A DNA stretch of 54,306 bases from contig JAUXTN010000253.1 of the NCBI GenBank assembly GCA_030684355.1, forward strand, positions 1-54,306. Direction: 5' to 3'. Source of the DNA: Pseudomonadota bacterium. Lineage in GTDB: Bacteria > Myxococcota_A > UBA796 > SXON01. Made by a program: the position numbers and the translations under genes. The notes under the pieces are model-generated. The model saw nothing but the letters and a program-made list of their open reading frames with translations. It ran no database searches and was not told the origin of the DNA. How positions within the stretch are numbered: position 1 is the stretch's first letter; the number at the start of each line of letters is the position of its first letter. Shown here piece after piece: positions 7,270-14,602 of the stretch.

Positions 7270-7929
7270 ATGACACCCTACGAACAGGTTTGCGAAATCC
7301 TCCACGGCTCCGAGTACGGCTGGTCGGTCCTCGAAACGCCGGCCCCCGAACCCGTTGCGCTCGCGCTCCAGACGCAGACGCCGGCCGAGGTCGCGACGAC
7401 GCTCCAAGCCTACGTCTACACGCAGGCCGGCTCGATGCTCCCGCCCTACGGCGCCCAGGAGAGCAACGCTACGATCCTCCGGCGGTGCCTCTTCTACGCG
7501 ACGCCGAAGTACTGGGAGTACTGGACCTCGATCGCGCTCGGCCAGCAGGTGGAGCTTCCCGTCGACACGATCGGCCCCGCCGCATCCCCGACCGAATGGT
7601 GGGAGCACCAGGAGCGCCTCCGCAACCGTCTCGGTGAGGGGCTCTGCGAGGCAGCCGAGTTCGCCCGGCGCAACGCCTTCGCCGACGTCATGCCGATCGA
7701 ATGGCGCGCGCCCGGCATGGACCCGGTTATCTACCAGCTCGCCGTGCGCGAGGGCTACCTCCCGGTCGGGATGCGGATGTTCGATCCGGCCTACCTCCAG
7801 AGCATGCCGCGGCTGAAAGACGTCCGGGGTCTCGACGCCATGCAGTGGCTCGAGAACCTCCAGTACGCCGACGCGGGGAAGCCGGCCAAGTGGCTCTCCG
7901 GCGGGGTGCGGAACCCGGCGGTGAAGTGA
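7270..7929 (+). CDS. Conserved-looking protein of unknown function
   Basis: A 219-residue soluble protein rich in Trp, Tyr and acidic residues, with no signal peptide. The site AAGGAGAGGAG precedes the ATG. It contains a helical middle (about 105-140) with alternating Glu/Arg. The 47-base gap after the propeller gene is the first real spacing in this stretch, so it may start a new translational unit. I do not recognise the family. Its place just before the lysis-like genes gives no clear function. Confidence 0.65.
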   Translation: MTPYEQVCEILHGSEYGWSVLETPAPEPVALALQTQTPAEVATTLQAYVYTQAGSMLPPYGAQESNATILRRCLFYATPKYWEYWTSIALGQQVELPVDTIGPAASPTEWWEHQERLRNRLGEGLCEAAEFARRNAFADVMPIEWRAPGMDPVIYQLAVREGYLPVGMRMFDPAYLQSMPRLKDVRGLDAMQWLENLQYADAGKPAKWLSGGVRNPAVK

Positions 7930-8456
7930 TGAACTCCCCTCGGCCGTCCTCTCCCGGCCGGGCCTCGCTCCGGGGCGGGCGATCTCTGGCGGGATCGCTC
8001 GCCGTTCTCCTCGTCGTCCTCGTCTCGGCGGGCTGCCCCTCGGGCTACGTCCAGACCGAGTCCGGCGCGACCGTGGCGGCCTCGACGGTCCACGCACAGG
8101 ACCTCGTCGGCAATGCCCTGTGGGTCGTCCAGGACGTCCACAACGGGGCCGTCACGGCGCACGACGCGAAGGCGGGGCAGGAACCCGCCGACGTCCACGC
8201 GGCCCGCAGGGCAAAGCTGCTCGCCAGCGCCGCAGGTCTCCGCTCGGGATGGGACGGGCTCTCCGCGTGGAAGGCCGGGACCGAGGGCGCGAGCATGGTC
8301 ACCGTCGTCCTGAAGGTCCGGGACGCGCTGCCGGGCCTGCTCGCGATCGCAGTCGAGCTGAAGGTCATCCCACAGGGGACGGCCGACGCGATCTCGGTTT
8401 TCTTCGGAACCGCGCAGACCGGGAAGACCCCGGCCGCGCTGAAGGTGGCGAAATGA
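7929..8456 (+). CDS. Putative phage lipoprotein
   Basis: A 175-residue protein with a basic N-terminus of about 20 residues, a Leu/Val core and a Val-Ser-Ala-Gly-Cys lipobox near residue 36. Signal peptidase II cleavage and lipid attachment at that cysteine would place it in a membrane facing the periplasm. The mature part has Ala-rich helices. Start overlaps the previous stop (TGATG). Followed by membrane genes and the endolysin, it could be an outer-membrane spanin component, but it is longer than most. Confidence 0.6.
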   Translation: MNSPRPSSPGRASLRGGRSLAGSLAVLLVVLVSAGCPSGYVQTESGATVAASTVHAQDLVGNALWVVQDVHNGAVTAHDAKAGQEPADVHAARRAKLLASAAGLRSGWDGLSAWKAGTEGASMVTVVLKVRDALPGLLAIAVELKVIPQGTADAISVFFGTAQTGKTPAALKVAK

Positions 8457-8698
8457 ATCCGTCCATCGCTCACGTCCTCCAATTCTTCGAATACAAGCAC
8501 CTGCCACCTCATCTCCAGGCCATCTCTCGGCCGTTCTGCGAGCTGGCGCACGCGATGGCGGAGGGTGACGGTCCCGAGAGCGGCACGATCACGTTCGGCC
8601 TCATTCTTCCGGACAACCCCGAGAAGACCGTGGCGCTCCGGAAGCTTCTCGAGTCGAAAGATGCAGCGGTGCGGACCCTGCTCGCGGGATCGAAATGA
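8453..8698 (+). CDS. Small conserved phage protein, possible cyclic-nucleotide sponge (Acb2-like)
   Basis: An 81-residue helical protein starting by ATGA overlap. It has the pattern F-x-Y-x-His-Leu-Pro-x-His-Leu-Gln, Pro-Phe-x-x-Leu-Ala, then Pro-Glu-x-Thr-Val-Ala-Leu-Arg-Lys-Leu-Leu-Glu-x-Lys-Asp-Ala-Ala-Val-Arg. I recall this pattern as a small protein widespread in unrelated phages. Its C-terminal half lines up by eye with the helical hairpin of Acb2/Tad1-type proteins, which bind cyclic oligonucleotide signals and block CBASS or Thoeris defence. That link is a hypothesis, not an established assignment. Confidence 0.6.
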   Translation: MNPSIAHVLQFFEYKHLPPHLQAISRPFCELAHAMAEGDGPESGTITFGLILPDNPEKTVALRKLLESKDAAVRTLLAGSK

Positions 8699-9042
8699 AC
8701 GCCCTCGTCATCCCCACCCGTCTCGATGAAGCCGACGTCGCGGCGGTCAAGCTCGCGAACCCGACCGCCTTCCTCGTCGTCGCACAGGGCGACATCCCAA
8801 CCGAGGAACCGTCTGCGAACCGGCACGTCTGGCTCACGGTCATCTCCGTCGTGCGAGGCCTGCTCGCGGCCGGCAAGGTCGCCGGGATCTTCACCGGCCC
8901 TCTCATCCCGGTCGCCGCGACGGTCCTCGGGATGGGCCTCGATGAAGCCGAGCAGGCCATCCTCAAGGCGCCCGAGGTCGAGGACTGGACGCCGACCCGC
9001 ATCGCGGCTGCGAGGGCTGCGGTGAAGGACCCTACGACGTGA
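8695..9042 (+). CDS. Small protein with hydrophobic segment
   Basis: A 115-residue protein starting by ATGA overlap. Residues about 47-82 form one long hydrophobic, glycine/alanine-rich stretch that could cross or lie in a membrane; the ends are acidic. The neighbours on the right are two-helix membrane proteins and the endolysin, so a lysis-related role is possible. No family recognised. Confidence 0.6.
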   Translation: MNALVIPTRLDEADVAAVKLANPTAFLVVAQGDIPTEEPSANRHVWLTVISVVRGLLAAGKVAGIFTGPLIPVAATVLGMGLDEAEQAILKAPEVEDWTPTRIAAARAAVKDPTT

Positions 9043-9356
9043 GCGCGCAACCGCCGACCCCGCCCCGCCCCGGCGACATCATCCTGACCCGCGCCATCGT
9101 ATGGTGGGACAGCGGACAGATCCAGCGGGCGCTCTGGGGTCTCGTCTTGGCGGTCGGTCCCGTGGTGCTCGACCTATGGATGCAGAACGCGCTGACGTGG
9201 CGCTCGTTCGTCACCGTCTTTCTCGGTCTGATCTTCGTCCGGATGGGCTACTCGCGCGCGAAGGCCCCAGACGTCGTGACCGGCGTGAAGGCATTCGACG
9301 CCGCCAACGTCGCAGCCATCGCCACAGCTCCCGTGGGGCCGAAGCCGGGGGAATGA
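9039..9356 (+). CDS. Holin candidate, two membrane segments
   Basis: A 105-residue protein with a GTG start overlapping the previous stop. It has two hydrophobic helices (about residues 32-48 and 55-72) separated by a short turn, with charged ends. Size and topology agree with class II holins, and the endolysin gene is two genes downstream. The next gene also has two membrane segments, so which of the two is the true holin, and which the antiholin, cannot be decided from the sequence. Confidence 0.6.
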   Translation: MSAQPPTPPRPGDIILTRAIVWWDSGQIQRALWGLVLAVGPVVLDLWMQNALTWRSFVTVFLGLIFVRMGYSRAKAPDVVTGVKAFDAANVAAIATAPVGPKPGE

Positions 9357-9955
9357 TGATCCGCGCCATGCGTCGCCAGGCCCCGGTGATTCTCGCCGTC
9401 GCGCTTGTCGGCGTGTCGCTGGTCGCCACCGCGCAGGTCGTCATCTCCAACGTACCTGCGCCGGTCGTCGCTACGTTCCCGGAAGTGAAGGTGTTCGTCT
9501 ACACGACGTTGGCCGCCGTGCTCACGACGGTCATTCTCATCACAGGGAGCATCGCGGCTTTCGTCATGAGCCGCGACCACACCTCCGATACGGAGGCGCG
9601 TGCCGCTCTCGCAGCTGCGATCGTTGCAGACCACAAGGTGCGAGAGGCGCAGTTCGCCGTCATCGAGTCTTCTGTCCGGTCCGTGAATGGGTCGGTCGAG
9701 GCGCTCATCGAGATCATGAAGGAGCACAAGCGTGACCCTTTTGCGCATCCTGCGGCGTCCCACGAAAACCACAGGACGCTGGAGGAACGGATAGGGAAAC
9801 TGGCGACGGAAATGGATGAGCACGTCCAGTTCTGCCGAACGCACCAGTGCGCGATGGGCACCCGAGATCCGCACGATAGCCCGCACCCGCGGCGGTTCAC
9901 CGACTCGCAGGAATTCAACGCGGCCGAGCTGGAGCTCCGGGGGCCGAAGCCGTGA
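9353..9955 (+). CDS. Membrane protein with periplasmic or cytoplasmic coiled coil
   Basis: A 200-residue protein. ATGATG at 9353 offers two starts, the first overlapping the preceding stop. It has two hydrophobic segments (about 11-30 and 48-72), then a long charged helical region (75-150) with heptad-like spacing, and a His/Arg-rich end with Cys pair Cys-x5-Cys. It lies between a holin candidate and the endolysin. It may be a second holin/antiholin or an inner-membrane spanin-like protein. The call is structural only. Confidence 0.6.
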   Translation: MMIRAMRRQAPVILAVALVGVSLVATAQVVISNVPAPVVATFPEVKVFVYTTLAAVLTTVILITGSIAAFVMSRDHTSDTEARAALAAAIVADHKVREAQFAVIESSVRSVNGSVEALIEIMKEHKRDPFAHPAASHENHRTLEERIGKLATEMDEHVQFCRTHQCAMGTRDPHDSPHPRRFTDSQEFNAAELELRGPKP

Positions 9956-10464
9956 GCGCCTCCCTCCCGCCCGTCCCGGGGCCGCGCAAGGTCCCGGCAA
10001 GGCTCAAGCTCGATGTCCTCGACGAGCGGATCGTGGAACTCCTTCAGTGCATCGGCGTTCCCTACGCCTTCGGGGCTGGCGCGCCGAAGGACGGGGCCGG
10101 CGCGTGGCCGCCTGACCCGCTGCCCGTCGGGCACGGGGGCGGGCGAGGGCTTGATTGCTCGGGCCTTGCGGGGGCCGCGCTCGTCCACCTCGGCATCCTC
10201 CCCGCAACCGCTCCGGACCGCACGGCGGCTGGGTACTTCGACCTCGCGACGCCCGTCCCGATCGAGGACGCGCGCCTCGGCGACCTCGCCTTCTACGGCC
10301 CTCCTGGCCGCGTCTCGCACGTCACCCTCTGCCTCGGAGGCGGGCTCGTCATGGGGGCGAACGGGGGTGGGAGCAAGACCTACGGGGACGCCCCGTCCGC
10401 CTTCGTGAAGCTGGACAGGATCGCCTACCGGACCGACTTCAAGGGTGTCAGGAGGATCGTGTGA
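9952..10464 (+). CDS. NlpC/P60-type cell-wall hydrolase (endolysin)
   Basis: A 170-residue protein with GTG start overlapping the previous stop. It has the NlpC/P60 catalytic pattern: Cys69 in Leu-Asp-Cys-Ser-Gly-Leu, His123 in Val-Ser-His-Val, and a polar third residue, probably Asn137 in Ala-Asn-Gly. This family cleaves peptide bonds in peptidoglycan stems. There is no signal peptide, so access to the wall needs a holin, and two candidates lie just upstream. NlpC/P60 proteins can also be tail-associated, but the neighbours here favour a lysin. Confidence 0.82.
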   Translation: MSASLPPVPGPRKVPARLKLDVLDERIVELLQCIGVPYAFGAGAPKDGAGAWPPDPLPVGHGGGRGLDCSGLAGAALVHLGILPATAPDRTAAGYFDLATPVPIEDARLGDLAFYGPPGRVSHVTLCLGGGLVMGANGGGSKTYGDAPSAFVKLDRIAYRTDFKGVRRIV

Positions 10465-10670
10465 TGGGTCGCATCCCGCCCGCGCCTCCGAGCAGGCCGC
10501 AATCCGTCTTCCTGAACTGTCGCAACTGCGGCGCCGCCCCGCGCTCCGGCGGGCTCTCCTGCCCCTACTGCGGGACGCAGCGCACGCCGTTCTTCTTCGG
10601 CGGGTCCAGGGGTGGCGGAATGACGGATCTTCTCGCGACCCCGACACCGGGCCGCATGGGTGGCGTGTGA
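10464..10670 (+). CDS. Small zinc-ribbon protein
   Basis: A 68-residue protein with Asn-Cys-x-x-Cys-Gly and Cys-x-x-Cys-Gly pairs spaced by 12 residues, a classical four-cysteine zinc ribbon, followed by a Gly/Phe-rich tail. TGATG overlap with the endolysin stop; a GGAGG site lies just upstream. Role unknown. Confidence 0.65.
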   Translation: MGRIPPAPPSRPQSVFLNCRNCGAAPRSGGLSCPYCGTQRTPFFFGGSRGGGMTDLLATPTPGRMGGV

Positions 10671-10903
10671 GCTGCACGCGGCAGAAGGAATCCCGCTGGG
10701 CCATCGTGGCGGGCGGGGCGCGGCGGCTCGATCTCCGGGTCGACCCGAATTCGCGCCGGCGTAACCACATGGTGTCGCTCGAGGAGGCGGACCGCCTCAC
10801 GAAGCTGCTGGACGACGTCGCCCGGCCGTTCAATGAGGCGTACCGCCAGCGCTACGAAGTCCCCGGAGGCGTGTCCGTCTCCGTCGTCCAGGAGGCCCGG
10901 TGA
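10667..10903 (+). CDS. Small protein of unknown function
   Basis: A 78-residue protein with a GTG start overlapping the previous stop (GTGTGA context). It is basic at its N-terminus and has a predicted helix with the segment Ser-Leu-Glu-Glu-Ala-Asp-Arg-Leu in the middle. No family recognised. It precedes the connector genes and overlaps the next start by GTGA. Confidence 0.55.
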   Translation: MSCTRQKESRWAIVAGGARRLDLRVDPNSRRRNHMVSLEEADRLTKLLDDVARPFNEAYRQRYEVPGGVSVSVVQEAR

Positions 10904-11556
10904 GCGTCCTCTTCTGCACCCTCGCGGATCTCCTCCTCGCGCTCTCGCAGGACGCGCAAGCGCAGCTCTCGAATGACCCCCTCCGGCGCTGGCCCCTCGG
11001 AACGGCGAATGGGGTGCTGACCAACTTCCTGACGCCCTTCCTCCAGGCGACGACGCTCCTCGTCTACAACAACGGCGTTGCCGTCACGACCGGATGGGCT
11101 CTCTCGAGTGGGACCGGCACGGACGGAGCCGACGAAGTCGTGTTCACCGTGGCGCCGGTCTCGGGAGCGATCTCGGCCAGCGGTGACAAGCGCGCCCTCA
11201 ACCTGACCGTGCTCGACGCGGCACGGCTGGCCTCCTCCAGGACCATCACGCGCTACCTCCCGCTCGGAACCGACGTGACGAATCCGTGGCTCCTCGAGCA
11301 GCTCCAGCCGATCGCAGTGAACCTCGCGAAGGCGCAACTCAGGGGCCGGCGAGAGCTGGGGATGTCGGACACGCTCGACATGCTCATCAAGGCGGATCTC
11401 GAGTGGCTCCGCGGCGTGCGCGACGGCAAGGGGCTCCCGGTCCTCCCGGACGCGACCACGATCGCCGAAGACGCCATCGTCCGGGTCGGGTCCGAGCCGT
11501 CCATCTTCGGCGCGCCCGGCGAGAACGACGACACAGAGGACGACCTCTTCGCATGA
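10900..11556 (+). CDS. Head completion protein, Mu gp36-like (DUF1320)
   Basis: A 218-residue protein with GTG start. The opening 'FCTLADLLLAL' and the middle 'RYLPLGTDVTNPWLLEQL.PIAVNLAKAQL' match the layout of DUF1320/Gp36 proteins, which join the head to the tail in phages with Mu-like heads. It carries an insertion of about 60 residues (Thr/Gly/Ala-rich, beta-like) between the two conserved parts, making it longer than the usual 140-residue members. Next genes match gpG and gp37, supporting the call. Confidence 0.68.
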   Translation: MSVLFCTLADLLLALSQDAQAQLSNDPLRRWPLGTANGVLTNFLTPFLQATTLLVYNNGVAVTTGWALSSGTGTDGADEVVFTVAPVSGAISASGDKRALNLTVLDAARLASSRTITRYLPLGTDVTNPWLLEQLQPIAVNLAKAQLRGRRELGMSDTLDMLIKADLEWLRGVRDGKGLPVLPDATTIAEDAIVRVGSEPSIFGAPGENDDTEDDLFA

Positions 11557-12308
11557 GCGGCGACTGGTTCGGCCTAGGCGTCTTCTCCCGCGAGAGCGGG
11601 GGCGCGGACGCGATGGCGAAGAAGCTCAACGCGATGGTGCAGCGGGGGCGCAACCGGGCCGCCGCCTACCGGATGCTCGGGCACGAGACCATGAACCTCG
11701 TCCAGAAGGGGATCAGCCGGAACGAGGGCGGCTGGCCCTCGCCCTCGGCCTGGCCTCGCGGCTACCGCAGGGGCGGGAAGCCGCTCATGGACACGGGGCG
11801 ACTCCGGGGGTCGATCTCCTATCGGGCCTCCGCCTCGGGGATGGCAGTCGGGTCGAACGCCAAGTACGCCCGCGCGCTCAACCGGGGCGCGACGATTCGG
11901 CCGAAGGGGAAGTTTCTCCTCCTCCCGCTCAACCCGCCCCTCACGCCGTCGGAAGTCCGGGCGTGGCCGCGGGGGAAGAGCGCGATCAAGGCGGCCTACC
12001 CGGGGAGCGTGTTCCTGATGCACGGAGACCCGCGCTTCGGCTTCGAGGGCCCGGGGATCTACCGAAAGACGGGCCGCACCATCGCGAGCGTCTGGAAAAC
12101 GCACGTCAAGCAGGGTGCGGGACTGTTCGACGACACTACCGTAAGGAGACGTTCCGCGGTTCGCGGCGTCGTACTCGAGCGCATCGCCGCCGCCGCGAAA
12201 CAGACGAAGGTCCCCGCCTTCGGCTACCTGAAGTGGCGCGCCCCGTGGGTCTCGATGCTCTCGCAGAAGTACGCCGCGTGGGTCGTTGAAGGGAAGAAGA
12301 CGGCATGA
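11553..12308 (+). CDS. Virion morphogenesis protein, Mu gpG-like
   Basis: A 251-residue protein starting by ATGA overlap. The central segment Leu-Met-Asp-Thr-Gly-Arg-Leu-Arg-Gly-Ser-Ile, then 'VGSNAKYARALNRGATI' is the hallmark of the phage virion morphogenesis (gpG/tail completion) family. These proteins act at the head-tail joint. Order after gp36-like and before gp37-like proteins fits the Mu plan. The C-terminal 120 residues are basic and longer than in the Mu protein. Confidence 0.75.
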   Translation: MSGDWFGLGVFSRESGGADAMAKKLNAMVQRGRNRAAAYRMLGHETMNLVQKGISRNEGGWPSPSAWPRGYRRGGKPLMDTGRLRGSISYRASASGMAVGSNAKYARALNRGATIRPKGKFLLLPLNPPLTPSEVRAWPRGKSAIKAAYPGSVFLMHGDPRFGFEGPGIYRKTGRTIASVWKTHVKQGAGLFDDTTVRRRSAVRGVVLERIAAAAKQTKVPAFGYLKWRAPWVSMLSQKYAAWVVEGKKTA

Positions 12309-12745
12309 GCGATCCGTGCGTCACCGTCCAGGCCGAACTCCTCGCCCTCGTCATGGGGTCGGACGAGTGCGGCGTGGCCGAAGTCTGCCCCTCGCAGTCC
12401 GTCCGCGAGCTCATCCAGCGGGACGCGAACGGGAGCCTCCCCGCCATCGGGATCGCCTACAGGGGGTGGGGGGGAGCGGAGGACGAGTCCCCCGGCCCGA
12501 ACTGGTTCTATGCGGACACGCGATGGGAGATCGGCGTGGTCGATCGCAACGGACTGAGCCGCGCGTCCGCTCTCGAGAGCGTCATGGAAATCTTCGGGCG
12601 CATCCGAGCCCGGGTCCACGGATCCCGCTCTGCCGTCGCCCCGACATGGACCTACGAGGCCGTCCACGAGGAAACCGAGGACGTCGAGGACGACGCCGTG
12701 GCCGGAATCATGTTCGTAGAGCTCCGGGTGAAGTTCAACACGTGA
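12305..12745 (+). CDS. Tail terminator-like protein, Mu gp37-like (DUF1834)
   Basis: A 146-residue alpha/beta protein that starts by ATGA overlap. The length, the position between gpG-like and tail tube genes, and the C-terminal strand 'FVELRVKFNT' suggest a tail terminator. The family assignment is by context and general shape rather than by a diagnostic motif. Confidence 0.55.
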   Translation: MSDPCVTVQAELLALVMGSDECGVAEVCPSQSVRELIQRDANGSLPAIGIAYRGWGGAEDESPGPNWFYADTRWEIGVVDRNGLSRASALESVMEIFGRIRARVHGSRSAVAPTWTYEAVHEETEDVEDDAVAGIMFVELRVKFNT

Positions 12746-12767
12746 GAAGCCTCCACAACGAAAGCAT

Positions 12768-12780
12768 CTGACGAAGTCAG
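12768..12780 (+). promoter_or_regulatory. Small hairpin before the tail tube gene
   Basis: A perfect CTGAC-GAA-GTCAG hairpin ends two bases before the AAAGGAG ribosome site of the tail tube gene at 12793. It sits in a 47-base gap, rare in this genome. It may protect the highly expressed tail tube mRNA at its 5' end or mark a processing site. The role is inferred. Confidence 0.4.
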
Positions 12781-12792
12781 AAAGGAGAAGCC

Positions 12793-13776
12793 ATGGCAAA
12801 CATCCCGTCGGGTTCCGACAGCTTCCTCATCCTGGGGAAGGAAACCACCTGGGGCACGATCGCCGGCGCGGGAACGGGCCGCAAGCTCGCCATCTCGGGC
12901 GAGGATCTCGACGGCCCCGAGGAGCTCATCAAGAGCGACTCGTTCAGCGGCGACGCCAACTCGCGGGATTCGGTCCTGGGAGACGTCGACGCGGGGGGCT
13001 CGTTCTCCCACAACGTCACCCTCGAGTCCGCTCCGCTGCTCGCGAACGCACTCAACGGTCTGGTCGCCACGACCGGGGCCGGCGATCCCTACACGCATAC
13101 GAGCAAGGTCGTGGCGGGGAACGTGGCGTCCTACTCGGCCGAGGTCTACCTGGCGAACGACACCCCCCAGTACAAGCAGCTCGTCGGGTGCCGGGTCAAT
13201 ACCCTAGGCTTCGAGATCGCCCACAAGGGATTCTTCAAGTGGCAGATCGGCCTCCTCGGGAAGTCTGCCGCCCTCGCAACGGCCTCTTTCGCGACCTCGC
13301 CGGACGACTGGACGGCCGTCACGGAGCTGCATCACCGGATGCTGGCCGCGGCCGACGTGAAGCTCGACACGGCCGCCTTCGCGCAGCTCCGCAGCCTGAA
13401 GTGCGACGCATCGAACCAGCTCGACGGGGACGTCCGGGTCGTCGGCGGGGCCGGGGTTCGCGGGCAGATTTCCCGCGGCGTCCAGACGCTCTCCGGCACG
13501 TGCGAGGTCTACTTCGACGCGCCCGCCTCGGTCTTCAACAAGACCGTCTCTGGGACGTACGTCGCGTTCGATTTCATGTGGCGCACCGGCGTGGCGAACC
13601 GCACCATGAACCTCGTCCTCCCGCGCGTGAAGCTGGGCCGCGCGTTCCCGAAGGCCTCCGGCGGCAAGGCCCTCGTCCTCTCGGTCCCGTGGGAAGCGTC
13701 CTACGACCCGACCGAGGCCTCGCAGATCAAGATCGTCGTCGTCAACGGCATCGTCGGCACGAAGTACAGCGCCTAA
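12793..13776 (+). CDS. Major tail tube protein
   Basis: A 327-residue, beta-rich protein with AAAGGAG before its ATG. The opening 'GSDSFLILGKETTWGT' and repeated beta hairpins are typical of long tail tube proteins of siphoviruses (Phage_tube-type). Its position between terminator-like and chaperone genes is diagnostic, and a hairpin plus terminator surround it, as expected for a highly expressed structural gene. The residues 'SDSFSGDANSRDSVLGD' form the usual loop after the first strands. Confidence 0.75.
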   Translation: MANIPSGSDSFLILGKETTWGTIAGAGTGRKLAISGEDLDGPEELIKSDSFSGDANSRDSVLGDVDAGGSFSHNVTLESAPLLANALNGLVATTGAGDPYTHTSKVVAGNVASYSAEVYLANDTPQYKQLVGCRVNTLGFEIAHKGFFKWQIGLLGKSAALATASFATSPDDWTAVTELHHRMLAAADVKLDTAAFAQLRSLKCDASNQLDGDVRVVGGAGVRGQISRGVQTLSGTCEVYFDAPASVFNKTVSGTYVAFDFMWRTGVANRTMNLVLPRVKLGRAFPKASGGKALVLSVPWEASYDPTEASQIKIVVVNGIVGTKYSA

Positions 13777-13780
13777 ACCG

Positions 13781-13848
13781 GGAGGGCGGCGGCACCCGGA
13801 GGGCCTGTCCCTCCCCAGGGCCAAAGGGTGCCGACCGTCCCTCCTTTT
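13781..13848 (+). terminator. Nested hairpin terminator after the tail tube gene
   Basis: The outer arm GGAGGG (13781-13786) can pair with CCCTCC (13839-13844), followed by TTTT (13845-13848). Inside is a perfect 8-bp stem, CGGCACCC (13790-13797) with GGGTGCCG (13826-13833), and inside that GGAGGG-CCTGT-CCCTCC (13798-13814). It begins 5 bases after the stop codon. The short T-run suggests partial termination, so that fewer transcripts reach the chaperone and tape measure genes. Confidence 0.68.
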
Positions 13849-13862
13849 ACTGAGGAGGGGAC

Positions 13863-14192
13863 ATGAAGGAAATCACAGCGAAGAACGGCGACCGATTCGA
13901 GATCGCCCCCTACACGGACGACGCCTACATGCGGTCGCTCCGCGCGCTCAACATCAAGCGCGGGCCGGACGGCAAGAGCGTGGACGACGCCGAGGCGGTC
14001 ATGGAGCTCGTCCGGCTCCTCGTCATCTCCTGGGTCCGGGCTGACGGGACGAAGCCGCTCGATGGCCTCGTCGGCCCGAAGGCGCGGCAGCTCATCGCGA
14101 CAACCGTCGGGCTCTCCGACGCCGTCATGAAGTGGGCCCGCGAGGCCAGGGATGAAGAGGCGGCCGGCTTCGAGACCGACTCGGGAAACTGA
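13863..14192 (+). CDS. Tail assembly chaperone, short form (lambda gpG-like)
   Basis: A 109-residue helical protein with GAGGAGGGG before its ATG. It lies between tail tube and tape measure, where siphoviruses encode the chaperone that coats the tape measure during tail assembly. The last codons before the stop form the slippery heptamer G GGA AAC at 14183-14189, in the same phase as lambda's G GGA AAG. This is the unshifted product. Confidence 0.8.
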   Translation: MKEITAKNGDRFEIAPYTDDAYMRSLRALNIKRGPDGKSVDDAEAVMELVRLLVISWVRADGTKPLDGLVGPKARQLIATTVGLSDAVMKWAREARDEEAAGFETDSGN

Positions 14193-14599
14193 AGCGGGCG
14201 GTCCGGATTGACTACCGCGCCGACGACCGCCTGCCATGCGATGAGTGCCGCTGCCTCTGGCGTCGGGATCGGGGGATGCCCGGCGACTCCGAGGAGGAGA
14301 CAGGCCCTTGCCGTGAGACGGGCGATCGTTGCGCGCGGGAAGTCGAGCTGGAGGGGATCGTCAAAGGGCTTTCGATCGACGCCCTCAGCGCTCTCCTGCT
14401 TTTCCGGGCCGCTCGAGGACAGTGGAGATCGGGATTCGACGGCGCGACCGCGCTCGACTACAGCGTCTTCTTCTCCGACCGGTTCGCGGAAGTGGTCGGG
14501 GTCGAAGTCACACGCGAGGTGTTCCGCTTCGTCAAGGTGGCCGAGGACGAGGCACTCCGGATCTTCGGGGAATGGCGCGAGAAAAAGGACGAGGAGTAG
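13863..14599 (+). CDS. Tail assembly chaperone, -1 frameshift fusion (lambda gpGT-like)
   Basis: Slipping back one base on the heptamer at 14183-14189 joins the first 109 residues to an open frame that runs without stop to 14599, giving a 245-residue fusion. The downstream part has a four-cysteine cluster (Cys-x-x-Cys-x-Cys and Pro-Cys, Cys) followed by a helical, acidic domain ending in Lys/Glu-rich residues. It ends 3 bases before the tape measure start. The tail fusion form should bind the tape measure protein. The site, phase, and position all match the known lambda G/GT system; efficiency is unknown. Confidence 0.78.
14183..14189 (+). promoter_or_regulatory. -1 ribosomal slippery site
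   Basis: The heptamer GGGAAAC is read as G GGA AAC in the incoming frame and directly precedes the TGA stop. Both P-site and A-site tRNAs can re-pair after a -1 slip (GGG AAA). The stop codon next to it would slow the ribosome. Confidence 0.82.
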
Positions 14600-14602
14600 G
14601 GC

